Positions 22,337 to 30,132 of a stretch of DNA of 64,000 nt are shown here, one piece after another. Each line of letters begins with the position of its first letter. Position 1 is the stretch's first letter. The position numbers and the translations under genes were made by a program. Below the pieces are notes generated by a model, which saw only the letters and a program-made list of their open reading frames with translations, had not been told where the DNA came from and did no database searches. Source of the DNA: Pseudomonas linyingensis (GTDB taxonomy: Bacteria; Pseudomonadota; Gammaproteobacteria; Pseudomonadales; Pseudomonadaceae); contig NZ_FNZE01000002.1 in assembly GCF_900109175.1 (NCBI RefSeq), positions 1-64,000 on the forward strand, written 5' to 3'.

Positions 22337-22855
22337 CTAACCGTGCGGCAGTTCATAAGGGCGGATGCGCTCGGCCTGCATCCGGTAGCCGGCTTCGGCC
22401 AGTTCGCTGGAGCTGGCCTCGACGCGCAGCTCGCCCTCGATCCAGAACGGTTGCCACAGATCGTCGAGCGGCAGGCCCTGCTCGCTGCGCACATGGACGA
22501 TCTGGTTGGAGGGCGGCGGCGGGACATGGATGCAGGCCCCGAAGTACGGCACCAGCAGGAACTCGCGTACTAGGCCGGCGGCATCGATCTCCAGCGGCAC
22601 CACATAGCCCGGCAACTGCACCCGCTGCCCATGCAGCGCCTGTACCACCGGCGCGGCGGGTGACTGCTGGGTGGCGGCCGGAGCGCTTTCCGCCGCCAGG
22701 GCGTCGGCCAGCTGCGACAGGTCGTGGAAGGCCGCCGGTGGTGGAGGCGGCGGCGCGCCCTCGGGAATCATCTCTTCCCAGTTGAGGATACGCAGGCCCT
22801 CGGCCAAGGCGGGGGTGGCCAGCAGGGCCAGGGCAAGCAGCAGGTGACGCAGCAT
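22337..22855 (-). CDS. DUF3299 periplasmic protein of the zinc-uptake operon
   Basis: The 172-residue product has a signal peptide (MLRHLLLALALLATPALA), a Pro-rich linker (EGAPPPPPPAAF), and a DUF3299 domain marked by QLPGYVVPLEI, FLLVPYFGACIHVPPPPSNQ and PFWIEGELRVE. Its molecular role is unknown; the conserved Cys and His suggest metal handling. I start at 22855 rather than the longer frame, since this start gives the signal peptide and has GGAG upstream. It is the last gene of a four-gene set (ZrgA-like protein, ATPase, permease, this protein) resembling Vibrio zrgABCDE and, from memory, P. aeruginosa PA4063-4066. Confidence 0.8.
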   Translation of the reverse strand: MLRHLLLALALLATPALAEGLRILNWEEMIPEGAPPPPPPAAFHDLSQLADALAAESAPAATQQSPAAPVVQALHGQRVQLPGYVVPLEIDAAGLVREFLLVPYFGACIHVPPPPSNQIVHVRSEQGLPLDDLWQPFWIEGELRVEASSSELAEAGYRMQAERIRPYELPHG

Positions 22856-22875
22856 GCGGGTTCTCCGGAATCCGT

Positions 22876-24138
22876 TCACAGGCGGATGGTCAGGCCGTCG
22901 GCCAGCGACTGGCGGTAGGCGCGCCAGGCCGGCACCACGCCCATCAGCAGGGCGGCGGCCAGAATAGCGCCGAGCAGCGTCCACTCATAGGGACTGGGCA
23001 GCGCGAACGGCAGGTTGAGGCCGTAGTTGGCCTGCAGGTAGCCCTGGCTCAGGCCGATGCCCAGGTACAGCAGGCCCACCCCGAGCAGCACGCCGGTCAC
23101 GGCCAGCGTGAAGGCCTCCAGCACCAGCAGGCTGCCGATGTGCCAGGGGCGTGCACCCACGGAGCGGAGAATGGCCATTTCCCGGCGGCGTTCGTTGAGG
23201 CCAGCGAGGATCGCAGTGAGCATGCCGATCAGACCGGTCAGCACGACGAACAGCGAGACCACGAGCAGCGCCTGCTCCGCCGTGCCCATCAGGCTCCACA
23301 GTTCCTGCAGGGCGACGCCGGGCAGGATCGCCAGCAGCGGCTCGCCGCGGTATTCGTTGATCTGCCGCTGCACGGCGAAGGTGGCGATCCTGCTGTTCAG
23401 GCCCAGCAGGAAGGCGGTGATGGCCTTGGGTTGCAGGTCCATGGCTCGCGCTTGCTCGGCGCTGGCCTTGCCGGCGCCCCGGGCCGGCACGCCATTCTGC
23501 CAGTCGATGTGCAGCGCCTCCATGCCGGCGAGGGAAATGTGCAGAGTGCGGTCCACCGGCGTGCCAGTGCGGGCGAGGATGCCGGCCACGGTGAAGGGTT
23601 TGTCGTCGTGCTGCACCAGGCTCACGGTGCTGACGCCATGGGCCAGCACCAGCTTGTCGCCCAGCTTGTAGTGCAGCGTTTCGGCCACCTCGGCGCCGAG
23701 CACCACGTCGAACAGGTCTGCGAACGGTTTGCCTTCGGCCAGTTGCAGCGGCTGCCTCCGTCCGTAGCGGTAGTGCTCGAAGTAGGCAGCGCTGGTGCCC
23801 ATCACCCGGTAGCCCCGGTGGGAGTCGCCGAGGGAGATCGGGATGGCCCATTTCACCCGCTTGTCCTGGCTGACGGCTTCGTAGCTGTCCCAGCGGATGT
23901 TGTTGGTGGCGTTGCCGATGCGAAACACCGAGTAGAGCAGCAGGTTCACCGAGCCGGAGCGGGCGCCGACGATCAGGTCGGTGCCGCTGATGGTGGCGGC
24001 GAAGCTGGCGCGTGCCTCGGTCCGCACCCGTTCGACCGCCAGCAGCAGACAGACCGAGAGGGCGATGGCGAAGATCGTGAGCAGGGCGGTGAAGCGGCGG
24101 TTGGCGAGGCTGGCCAGGGCCAGGCGCAGAAGGTGCAT
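22876..24138 (-). CDS. FtsX/MacB-type ABC permease of the zinc-uptake operon
   Basis: This 420-residue inner-membrane protein has the MacB/FtsX layout: one N-terminal membrane helix (FTALLTIFAIALSVCLLLAV), a large periplasmic domain of roughly 230 residues, and three C-terminal helices beginning LLVVSLFVVLTGLIGMLTAI. NERRREMAILRSVGARPWHI is the coupling region to the ATPase. Such permeases usually power extrusion or mechanotransmission rather than import, so its part in zinc uptake is not obvious. The start is ATG 24138, four bases after the ATPase stop. Confidence 0.85.
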   Translation of the reverse strand: MHLLRLALASLANRRFTALLTIFAIALSVCLLLAVERVRTEARASFAATISGTDLIVGARSGSVNLLLYSVFRIGNATNNIRWDSYEAVSQDKRVKWAIPISLGDSHRGYRVMGTSAAYFEHYRYGRRQPLQLAEGKPFADLFDVVLGAEVAETLHYKLGDKLVLAHGVSTVSLVQHDDKPFTVAGILARTGTPVDRTLHISLAGMEALHIDWQNGVPARGAGKASAEQARAMDLQPKAITAFLLGLNSRIATFAVQRQINEYRGEPLLAILPGVALQELWSLMGTAEQALLVVSLFVVLTGLIGMLTAILAGLNERRREMAILRSVGARPWHIGSLLVLEAFTLAVTGVLLGVGLLYLGIGLSQGYLQANYGLNLPFALPSPYEWTLLGAILAAALLMGVVPAWRAYRQSLADGLTIRL

Positions 24139-24142
24139 GGGC

Positions 24143-24847
24143 TCAGTCTCCCCGCCGCGCGGCGCGATTGAGTTCATCCAGCGCCAGATGGCGATCGAAC
24201 AGCGCTGCCAGGCTCTGGTCATGGCTGACGAACAGCAGGCTGGCGCCGGCCTGGCGACACTCGGCGAACAGCAGTTGCAGGAAGGCCTCGCGGGCGTCGG
24301 CGTCCAGCGCCGAGGTTGGCTCGTCGGCGATCACTAGTTCTGGCTGGCCGATCAGCGCGCGGGCGGCGGCCACCCGCTGCTGCTGGCCGATCGACAGGAC
24401 GTCGGCACGGCGCTGCAGCAGTTCTTCCTTCAGCCCCAGGTGGCGCAGCAGGGCGGCGGCGGCCTGGTCGATGCTGCCGTGACGCTGGCGCGCCCGCTGG
24501 GCGCGCAGCCGCGAGAAGCGGCAGGGCAGTTCGACGTTCTCGCGCACGGAGAGGAACGGCAGCAGGTTGAACTGCTGGAAGATGTAGCCGGTGTGGTCGA
24601 CGCGGAAATGATCACGGGCACTGGCGGAAAGTTTCGTCAGGTCCTGACCGAGGAGGCGGATGCTGCCGCGACCGGGTTTCTGCACCCCGCCGAGCAGGCC
24701 GAGCAGGGTGGTCTTGCCGCTGCCGCTGGGGCCTTTGAGAAAAAGGCTTTCGCCCCGGTGCAGGCGGAACTCGGGGATGTCCAGCAGTTCCGGGTAGCCG
24801 GGCCAGGCGAAGCCCAGGCCCTGCAGTTCGATCAGTGTCTGAGTCAT
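24143..24847 (-). CDS. ABC transporter ATP-binding protein of the zinc-uptake operon
   Basis: The 234-residue ATPase partners the permease that follows. Walker A is GPSGSGKTT (about 39-47), the Q-loop is in YIFQQFNLLPFLSVREN, and Walker B is LVIADEPTSALD. The signature reads LSIGQQQR, with Ile in place of the first Gly of LSGGQ; this is a mild variant that still leaves the second Gly. H-loop: LLFVSHDQ. The closest relatives in layout are LolD/MacB-type ATPases. An 82-base gap with a hairpin separates it from the gene upstream. Confidence 0.88.
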   Translation of the reverse strand: MTQTLIELQGLGFAWPGYPELLDIPEFRLHRGESLFLKGPSGSGKTTLLGLLGGVQKPGRGSIRLLGQDLTKLSASARDHFRVDHTGYIFQQFNLLPFLSVRENVELPCRFSRLRAQRARQRHGSIDQAAAALLRHLGLKEELLQRRADVLSIGQQQRVAAARALIGQPELVIADEPTSALDADAREAFLQLLFAECRQAGASLLFVSHDQSLAALFDRHLALDELNRAARRGD

Positions 24848-24893
24848 GGGATGTCGGCCGGGTCTGCAGTAGGTTCGGGGCTGGGCGAGCGGG

Positions 24894-24924
24894 GCACGAC
24901 GCTGCGCGTGACATGGCGTCGTGC
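24894..24924 (-). repeat. Hairpin between the zinc-binding protein gene and the ABC genes
   Basis: Inverted repeat GCACGACGC / GCGTCGTGC (24894-24902 with 24916-24924), 9 bp, 13-base loop. Its place after the first gene of the operon fits a partial terminator or a message-stabilising stem that would favour the periplasmic protein. Confidence 0.5.
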
Positions 24925-24929
24925 GGCCC

Positions 24930-25502
24930 TCAGAAATCCAGGCTGGCGTTGGCGGCAGTCAGCTCGGCGCCTTGCTGGCCATTCGGGCCGATCAGTTGTA
25001 CCTGGACTTTCTCGGTAGCGGGGAATTGCTTGAACAGCGGGGCGAGGTCCAGGGCCTGGAGTTTGTCCGGGCTGCTGCACTCCAGCTGGTAGTGGGTGTG
25101 AATGTCGCTATGTTCGTGCTCATGGTCCCCGGCATGCTCGTGGTGATGTTCCGCCTCCTCGAAGAGAGGGCTTTCCAGCTCCTGGGATACCACCTTGCAG
25201 CCGGCCTCGGCGGGGATGGCGAAGAGCTCCAGTGGCTTCTCCAGTTGGGCGCGGGTCACGGCAACTTTGTGTTTGTCGGCGTCGCTGCTGGCCGCGTGCT
25301 CGAAACCCACCAGGTTCATGGCGGGGCTTGCCAGCTCCAGCTCCAGCATCTTGCCGTCCAGCGCCGCGCTCAGGCGGGCCACGCCATGCTCGTGGGCGCC
25401 GAGGCTGCCGTGCTCGTGCTCGTGCTCGTGCTCGTGAGTCTGGGCCTGGGCCACGGCTAGAGGCAGCAGGGTGAAGGGCAGGGCAAACAGCAATGCGCGC
25501 AT
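24930..25502 (-). CDS. zrgA: ZrgA-type His-rich periplasmic zinc-binding protein (DUF2796)
   Basis: The 190-residue protein has a signal peptide cleaved near residue 20 (MRALLFALPFTLLPLAVAQA) and two histidine clusters, one at 23-39 with alternating HEHE and one at 119-137 (HHHEHAGDHEHEHSDIHTH). The DUF2796 family is linked to zinc uptake: ZrgA in Vibrio cholerae needs it for growth at low zinc. A Zur-like palindrome lies 25 bases upstream. It leads the minus-strand unit with the ATPase, permease and DUF3299 protein. The periplasmic zinc role is well supported by composition and site; the transport mechanism is unknown. Confidence 0.85.
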   Translation of the reverse strand: MRALLFALPFTLLPLAVAQAQTHEHEHEHEHGSLGAHEHGVARLSAALDGKMLELELASPAMNLVGFEHAASSDADKHKVAVTRAQLEKPLELFAIPAEAGCKVVSQELESPLFEEAEHHHEHAGDHEHEHSDIHTHYQLECSSPDKLQALDLAPLFKQFPATEKVQVQLIGPNGQQGAELTAANASLDF

Positions 25503-25527
25503 GTGGACTCCGGCTATGGCGGGGAGA

Positions 25528-25548
25528 TTTTGTTATGTTGTAACAAAA
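25528..25548 (-). promoter_or_regulatory. Zur-like operator upstream of zrgA
   Basis: Perfect inverted repeat TTTTGTTA-N5-TAACAAAA, an AT-rich island in GC-rich DNA. The core GTTATGTTGTAAC matches the Zur half-site pattern GTTAT-N3-ATAAC with one change. It ends 25 bases from the zrgA ATG and probably covers the core promoter, so zinc-loaded Zur would block transcription. Confidence 0.75.
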
Positions 25549-25622
25549 CTCCCCCGTTCTGGCCAGTGCTGCCCGGCGCCCGTCGGAGGTGGAGCCGCAG
25601 GCAGTCTCTTCGCCGGCTTTTA

Positions 25623-26492
25623 TCAGTACAACGCCTGATACAGCCGGCGCCGGTAGGTGATCACCAGCGGGTGCTGGTTGCCGAGCAGGTCGAACACCTG
25701 CACCAGGGTCTTGCGCGGCAGGTCGTCGGCGTAGCCGCGATTGCGCATGAACAGGCGCAGCAAGCCGTCGAGCGCCGCCTCGTGCTGCTGGCGGGCGAGC
25801 TGGTGGATGGCCAACTGGTAGGCAGCCTCGTCGTCGTCGGCATTCTGTGCCAGGCGGCTCTTCAGCTCGGCGGCTTCCGGCAGGTCGACCGCCTGGCGCA
25901 GGAAGGTCAGCTGCGCACGGGCGCCGGCCAGCTCCGCCTGGTGTTCGTCGCCCTTCACCGCATCGAGTACCGCCTGCGCCTCGTCCAGTGTGCCGCGTTC
26001 GGCCAGGCAGCGGGCGTAGAGGATCAGCGCCGCCGCGTTGCCGTTATCCTCGCTCAGCAGTTGCTTGAGCAGCTGTTCCGCGGCGCCGATCTGCCCGGCG
26101 GCGTACTGGGCGTGGGCGCTGTCCAGCAGGTCGGCCTGCGGCGGTGCCGGCTCCTGCACGTGGGGCGCGAGCAGGGTGCGGATCGCCGATTCCGGCTGGG
26201 CGCCGGCGAAGCCGTCGACCGGCTGGCCGTCCTTGAACAGCACCACGGTGGGCAGGCTGCGGATGCCGAAGCGCGCGACTATGTCCTGCTCGATGTCGCA
26301 GTTGACCTTGGCCAGCAGCAGCTCGCCCTGGTAGCCCTCGGCGATCTTCGCTAGCAGCGGCATCAGTGCCTTGCACGGCGCGCACCACTCGGCCCAGAAG
26401 TCCACCAGCACCGGCTTGTGGAAGGAGTTCTCGATCACCAGCTGCTCGAAGCTGGCGGTGGTGACGTCGAAGATGTACGGGGTTTCGCTCAT
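25623..26492 (-). CDS. Thioredoxin-domain and TPR protein (CnoX/YbbN family)
   Basis: The 289 residues comprise an N-terminal thioredoxin fold (1-110) and a C-terminal TPR-like helical part (about 115-289). E. coli CnoX (YbbN) is a chaperedoxin that holds proteins during oxidative stress and passes them to GroEL. There the active site is a degenerate SxxC, while this protein keeps a full WCAPC (Cys37, Cys40), so it may also be redox active. No signal peptide is present, so it is cytoplasmic. The ATG at 26492 follows a GGGAGTC-type site. It is 120 bases upstream of the Zur site on the same strand, with no obvious terminator between. Confidence 0.88.
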   Translation of the reverse strand: MSETPYIFDVTTASFEQLVIENSFHKPVLVDFWAEWCAPCKALMPLLAKIAEGYQGELLLAKVNCDIEQDIVARFGIRSLPTVVLFKDGQPVDGFAGAQPESAIRTLLAPHVQEPAPPQADLLDSAHAQYAAGQIGAAEQLLKQLLSEDNGNAAALILYARCLAERGTLDEAQAVLDAVKGDEHQAELAGARAQLTFLRQAVDLPEAAELKSRLAQNADDDEAAYQLAIHQLARQQHEAALDGLLRLFMRNRGYADDLPRKTLVQVFDLLGNQHPLVITYRRRLYQALY

Positions 26493-26640
26493 CGGGAGTC
26501 TCGGAAGCGGCGCTGCGGATGAAAAAGTCCTGCATGGTAAGTGGGGGCGCGCGGCGGGGGAAGCAAGGGCGTGCGGAGCGTGGGTCGGTGCGCTGCCGCG
26601 TGTTGCTGCGCTGGCCCTGCGATTGACCGCGGGCGGTCTC

Positions 26641-27195
26641 TCAGCGCGGCGTGCCGGGCCGGCGCAGCGGTTGCAGCCCCGGCTCCAGCGGCCAGTTGCC
26701 CAGTTCGCGGTGGCGCACGCCGCGGGCGGTGGTTTCCGAGGCGTAGAGGGCGAAGCGCTCGACCGGCCAGGCGAAGTCGGGGGCCGCTTCCGCCGGTCGG
26801 GCGCCGGCGTGGCGGATCAGGGTCAGGTGGGCGCGGAACGGGCGGGTGTCGAGGGTGACGCCGGCGGCCAGCAGGCGCTGCTGCAGGTCGCCGACCAGCA
26901 CCGACAGGGGCTCAGGCATCCGGCTCGGCTCCAGCCAGAGCAGACCGCGGCGGCCGCCGCCGAGGCGGTCCAGGTGCAGCTCGAAGGGCGGCGCCTCGAT
27001 GCCGGCGGCGAGCAGCTGCAGCTCTTCCAGACGGGCGCGCGGCTGCTGGCCGAGGAAGGCCAGGGTCAGGTGCAGGTTGTCCGCCGCCACCGGCTTGCCG
27101 CCCAGGGCCAGGCCGTCGCGCCAGGTGCAGATGGCCGTGGTCAGCTCGGCCGGGCAGGGCAGGGCGAAGAACAGGCGCAGGGTGTCGGTGGGCAT
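26641..27195 (-). CDS. thpR: 2'-5' RNA ligase/cyclic phosphodiesterase family protein
   Basis: This 184-residue protein belongs to the 2H phosphoesterase superfamily. The two His-x-Thr motifs are HLTLAFLG near residue 43 and HLTLIRH near residue 125, the paired catalytic sites. E. coli ThpR (LigT) makes or cleaves 2'-5' RNA linkages and hydrolyses 2',3'-cyclic phosphates; the physiological substrate is unsettled. I start at ATG 27195 (MPTDTLRLFFALPCP), where homologues begin; the much longer upstream frame is a shadow of the methyltransferase gene. It is a single gene with its own intergenic regions on both sides. Confidence 0.85.
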   Translation of the reverse strand: MPTDTLRLFFALPCPAELTTAICTWRDGLALGGKPVAADNLHLTLAFLGQQPRARLEELQLLAAGIEAPPFELHLDRLGGGRRGLLWLEPSRMPEPLSVLVGDLQQRLLAAGVTLDTRPFRAHLTLIRHAGARPAEAAPDFAWPVERFALYASETTARGVRHRELGNWPLEPGLQPLRRPGTPR

Positions 27196-27328
27196 CGCGA
27201 GGCTCCCGAGTGAGGGTGACTGCCTGACAGTATTGCCGGGAGTGGCGGGATCCGCCTGCGGGGTATTGCATCGGGCGAGCGTCGGGAGGCCCAACCTCGG
27301 GGCGCTCAAGGGACGCAGTTCTGCCAGC

Positions 27329-27372
27329 GGAGCAAAGGCTTCGCCGCGAGGGCGCGCCTCCCACAGGAGCGG
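27329..27372. repeat. REP-like palindromic element
   Basis: On the minus strand the text from CTCCTGTGGGAGGCGCGCC to CGCGGCGAAGCC resembles Pseudomonas REP elements (GTGGGAGC...CGCGGCGAAG type), including a short CTCC...GGAG stem. Only one copy was seen in this window. Confidence 0.45.
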
Positions 27373-27377
27373 GAGGC

Positions 27378-28037
27378 TCAGCCCCTTGTGGCGTGGTACA
27401 GGCTGACCGTGCGGAATTCGTGGGGCTCGGCCAGGTCCGGCCAGGTGCAGGCATCCAGCACGGCCAGGCGTCGGTACAGCGGGTGCTGGAAGTCGCGCAC
27501 CCGCGAGTCGGCGACCAGCGCCTCGCGTCCGCGCGACAGGAAGGCGTCGAGCAGTGGCAGGTTGGCGCGGTCGTAGAGCACGTCGGCGACCAGAATCAGG
27601 TCGAAGCGGTCCGCCTCGGCGAAGAAGTCCGTCGCATAGCCCAGTTCGACGCCGTTCAGTGCGGCATTGGCGCGGCAGGCGGCCAAGGCCAGCGGGTCGA
27701 GGTCGCAGGCCACCACCTCGGCGGCGCCGGCCCTGGCGGCGGCGATCGCCGCCACGCCGCTGCCGGCACCGAAGTCGAGCACCCGCTTGCCGCTCACCCA
27801 CTCGGGACGCTCGGCCAGCCAGCGCGCCAGCGCCAGGCCGCTGGCCCAGCAGAAGCACCAGTACGGAGGCTCCTCGAGAATGCGCCGGGTCTCCTCCGGG
27901 CTGAAGGCGCGGTCCATGTTGTCAGCGTCGATCAGCCACAGGCGGATATCGCTGCCGGGCAGCGTGGCGGCGCTCAGCTGGGCGTCGCCGAGCAGGGCGT
28001 GCAGCGGGGCGAGCAGTTCGACGGGCGGTTGGGGCAT
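27378..28037 (-). CDS. Class I SAM-dependent methyltransferase (METTL20/NNT1-like)
   Basis: The 219-residue protein has a standard SAM-binding fold: motif [21 protein letters not shown], acidic loop ACDLDPLAL, and [19 protein letters not shown]. The segment [18 protein letters not shown] before motif I is typical of protein-lysine methyltransferases of the METTL20 (ETF-beta) type. That substrate is therefore plausible, but other small-protein targets are possible. I start at 28037 ([16 protein letters not shown]); the longer frame adds a low-complexity stretch. It is divergent from nrdR. Confidence 0.8.
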   Translation of the reverse strand: MPQPPVELLAPLHALLGDAQLSAATLPGSDIRLWLIDADNMDRAFSPEETRRILEEPPYWCFCWASGLALARWLAERPEWVSGKRVLDFGAGSGVAAIAAARAGAAEVVACDLDPLALAACRANAALNGVELGYATDFFAEADRFDLILVADVLYDRANLPLLDAFLSRGREALVADSRVRDFQHPLYRRLAVLDACTWPDLAEPHEFRTVSLYHATRG

Positions 28038-28089
28038 GGGCGGCTCCGGTGCGTTGGTCCGGGCGTCCTTATAACCCGGCGCCGGCGAC

Positions 28090-28117
28090 TTGTCTTGAGT
28101 GCGCCATGGGTTACCAT
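28090..28117 (+). promoter_or_regulatory. Possible promoter of nrdR-ribD
   Basis: TTGTCT (28090-28095) and TACCAT (28112-28117), 16-base spacing, each 4/6 to sigma70. Weak, but it is the best candidate before nrdR. I saw no NrdR-box pair here. Confidence 0.3.
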
Positions 28118-28153
28118 GACCGCCCACTTTCTCTCTCTGCCGGCCGAGCCATC

Positions 28154-28618
28154 ATGCACTGTCCCTTCTGTGGCGCCCACGACACCAAGGTCATCGACTC
28201 GCGTCTGGTCGCCGAGGGCCAGCAGGTGCGCCGGCGCCGCGAGTGCCTGGCCTGCCAGGAGCGCTTCACCACCTTCGAGACCGCCGAGCTGGTGATGCCG
28301 CGGCTGATCAAGTCCGACGGCGTGCGTCAGCCGTTCGACGAGGACAAGCTGCGCGCCGGCATGCAGCGCGCGCTGGAGAAGCGCCCGGTCAGCGTCGAGC
28401 GTCTCGAGGAAGCCATCGCCCACATCAAGCACAAGCTGCGCGCCACCGGCGAGCGCGAGGTGAAGTCGCGGGTGGTCGGCGAGATGGTGATGGACGAATT
28501 GCGCCGCCTCGACGAGGTGGCCTACATCCGTTTCGCCTCCGTCTACCGGCACTTCCAGGACCTCGACCAGTTCCGCGAGGAGATCGAGCGCCTGTCCCGC
28601 GAACCCGGCAAGGGCTGA
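28154..28618 (+). CDS. nrdR: Transcriptional repressor NrdR
   Basis: NrdR (154 aa) senses dATP/ATP and represses ribonucleotide reductase genes. The N-terminal zinc ribbon is CPFC (residues 3-6) with CLAC, followed by the ATP-cone domain ([16 protein letters not shown] onward). The start is ATG 28154 because the zinc ribbon must begin MHCPFCG; the longer upstream frame is spurious. It sits six bases before ribD, a common gammaproteobacterial arrangement. No nrdA or nrdJ target is in this window. Confidence 0.96.
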   Translation: MHCPFCGAHDTKVIDSRLVAEGQQVRRRRECLACQERFTTFETAELVMPRLIKSDGVRQPFDEDKLRAGMQRALEKRPVSVERLEEAIAHIKHKLRATGEREVKSRVVGEMVMDELRRLDEVAYIRFASVYRHFQDLDQFREEIERLSREPGKG

Positions 28619-28624
28619 TTTTTC

Positions 28625-29749
28625 ATGCAAGATTCCATTCAGGCCGGTGATCAGGCCTACATGACCCGTGCGCTGCAGCTGGCGCGCCAGGGCCTGTTCT
28701 CCACCCATCCCAATCCGCGCGTCGGCTGCGTGATAGTCGCAGCTTGCGGCGAGATCGTCGGCGAAGGCTGGCACGTGCGTGCCGGCGAGCCGCACGCCGA
28801 GGTGCACGCGCTGCGCCAGGCCGGCGAACGCGCCCGCGGCGCCACCGCCTACGTGACCCTCGAGCCGTGCAGCCACCACGGCCGCACCCCGCCGTGCGCC
28901 GAGGCGCTGGTCAAGGCCGGGGTCGGCCGCGTGGTCGCGGCGATGCAGGATCCCAATCCGCAGGTCGCCGGACGCGGCCTCGAACGGTTGCGCGCGGCGG
29001 GTATCGCGGTGGCCTGCGGCGTGCTGGAAAGCGAGGCGCGCGAGCTGAATGTCGGTTTCGTCAAGCGCATGGAGCGGGGCCTGCCGTACGTGCGGGTCAA
29101 GCTGGCGATGAGCCTGGACGGGCGCACGGCCATGGCCAGCGGCGAGAGCCAGTGGATCACCGGGCCGGCCGCGCGCGCTGCGGTGCAGCGCCTGCGCGCG
29201 CGCTCCAGCGTGATCGTCACCGGCGCCGATACCGTGCTGTTCGACAATGCGCGCCTCACCGTGCGCGCCGACGAGCTGGGCGTGGAGGCCGAGCAGGCGG
29301 CGCTGGCCGCGGCCCGGCCGCCGCTGCGCGTGCTGATCGACGGCCAGCTGCGCGTGCCGCTGACTGCGGCCTTCTTCCAGGCTGGTCCGGCGCTGGTGGC
29401 CTGCTGCGACGATGACGGCCGCGCCGCCGAGTATCAGGCCGCCGGCCACGAGCTGCAGGCCCTGCCACGTGGCAACGGCCATGTCGATCTGCCCCTGCTG
29501 CTCGCCGGGCTGGCCGCCGGCGGCGCCAACGAGGTGCTGGTCGAGGCCGGGCCGCGCCTGGCCGGCGCCTTCGCCCGCAAGGGTCTGGTCGACGAGTACC
29601 AGATCTTCATGGCCCCGCAGCTGCTCGGCTCCAGCGCCCGGCCGCTGCTCGACTGGCCGCTGGAGCACATGGCCGAGGCGCCGCAGCTGGCCATCCGCGA
29701 GATCCGCGCGGTGGGCAACGACTGGCGGATCATCGCCGTGCCGGCGTGA
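28625..29749 (+). CDS. ribD: Bifunctional riboflavin deaminase/reductase RibD
   Basis: RibD (374 aa) performs the second and third steps of riboflavin synthesis: deamination of the pyrimidine ring, then reduction of the ribosyl side chain. The N-terminal deaminase holds the zinc site HAE (57-59) and PCSHHGRTPPC (81-91). The C-terminal reductase starts near residue 150 (YVRVKLAMSLDGRTAMASGE). It is upstream of the FMN riboswitch, so it would escape that control unless a further signal exists. Confidence 0.96.
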   Translation: MQDSIQAGDQAYMTRALQLARQGLFSTHPNPRVGCVIVAACGEIVGEGWHVRAGEPHAEVHALRQAGERARGATAYVTLEPCSHHGRTPPCAEALVKAGVGRVVAAMQDPNPQVAGRGLERLRAAGIAVACGVLESEARELNVGFVKRMERGLPYVRVKLAMSLDGRTAMASGESQWITGPAARAAVQRLRARSSVIVTGADTVLFDNARLTVRADELGVEAEQAALAAARPPLRVLIDGQLRVPLTAAFFQAGPALVACCDDDGRAAEYQAAGHELQALPRGNGHVDLPLLLAGLAAGGANEVLVEAGPRLAGAFARKGLVDEYQIFMAPQLLGSSARPLLDWPLEHMAEAPQLAIREIRAVGNDWRIIAVPA

Positions 29750-29841
29750 CGCATCCGGCCTGACGGCGCAGGGGGACGCCCCATGCAGCCTAGTCCGGAC
29801 CGCGGTGCTCCGCCGCGGCAAAAATATGGTACAAAGTCCCC

Positions 29842-29861
29842 CGCGGCCGCCAGCGGCCGCG
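29842..29861 (+). repeat. GC hairpin just before the FMN riboswitch
   Basis: Palindrome CGCGGCCGC-CA-GCGGCCGCG. It lies between ribD and the aptamer. No T tract follows, so it is not a normal terminator; it may insulate aptamer folding or mark the ribD 3' end. Confidence 0.5.
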
Positions 29862-30010
29862 ACGTTCTCAGGGCGGGGTGCAATTCCCCACCGGCGGTGA
29901 TGGCGCGCAGCGTCCAGCCCGCGAGCGCCTGGCGCCTCCCCGGCGGCAGGGTCAGCAGATCCGGTGCGACTCCGGAGCCGACGGTTACAGTCCGGATGAT
30001 AGAGAGCGGG
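29862..30010 (+). promoter_or_regulatory. FMN riboswitch (RFN element)
   Basis: The conserved aptamer parts are present in order: CTCAGGGCGGGGTG, AATTCCCCACCGGCGGTGAT, CAGCCCGCGAGCG, CAGATCCGGTGCGACTCCGG, AGCCGACGGTTACAGTC, GGATGATAGAGAG. In this family FMN binding shuts off expression of riboflavin genes. The expression platform (30011-30093) ends in a hairpin CCTGTTTT-AGCC-AAAACAGG (30065-30084) that overlaps the CAGGAG ribosome-binding site of a 12-codon leader ORF. Translational sequestration is therefore likely. Confidence 0.95.
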
Positions 30011-30093
30011 ATTCCTGCCACGGGGCGGTCCGTCCGCGCCCGCGCGATCCCTTTCTGTCCGTGCCCTGTTTTAGCCAAAACAGGAGTTCGACC

Positions 30094-30132
30094 ATGCAAG
30101 TGAATACCCCCATCGCGGTGCGGGAGGCCTGA
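30094..30132 (+). CDS. Riboswitch-controlled 12-residue leader ORF coupled to ribC
   Basis: ATG 30094 is preceded by CAGGAG (30081-30086), and the frame encodes MQVNTPIAVREA then TGA. The final A of TGA is the first base of the ribC ATG, so ribosomes finishing here could restart at ribC. The riboswitch hairpin hides the ribosome-binding site of this ORF, not that of ribC; ribC has its own GGGAGG inside the leader ORF. Alternatively the ATG may be a decoy, and translation could start only at ribC. The peptide has no recognised function. Confidence 0.45.
   Translation: MQVNTPIAVREA

Noticed and set aside
25385-25440. CTCGTG tandem DNA repeat, possibly a CRISPR-like or slippage repeat
   Set aside because: It encodes the His-Glu metal-binding run of the ZrgA-type protein; unit length and spacing do not fit CRISPR.
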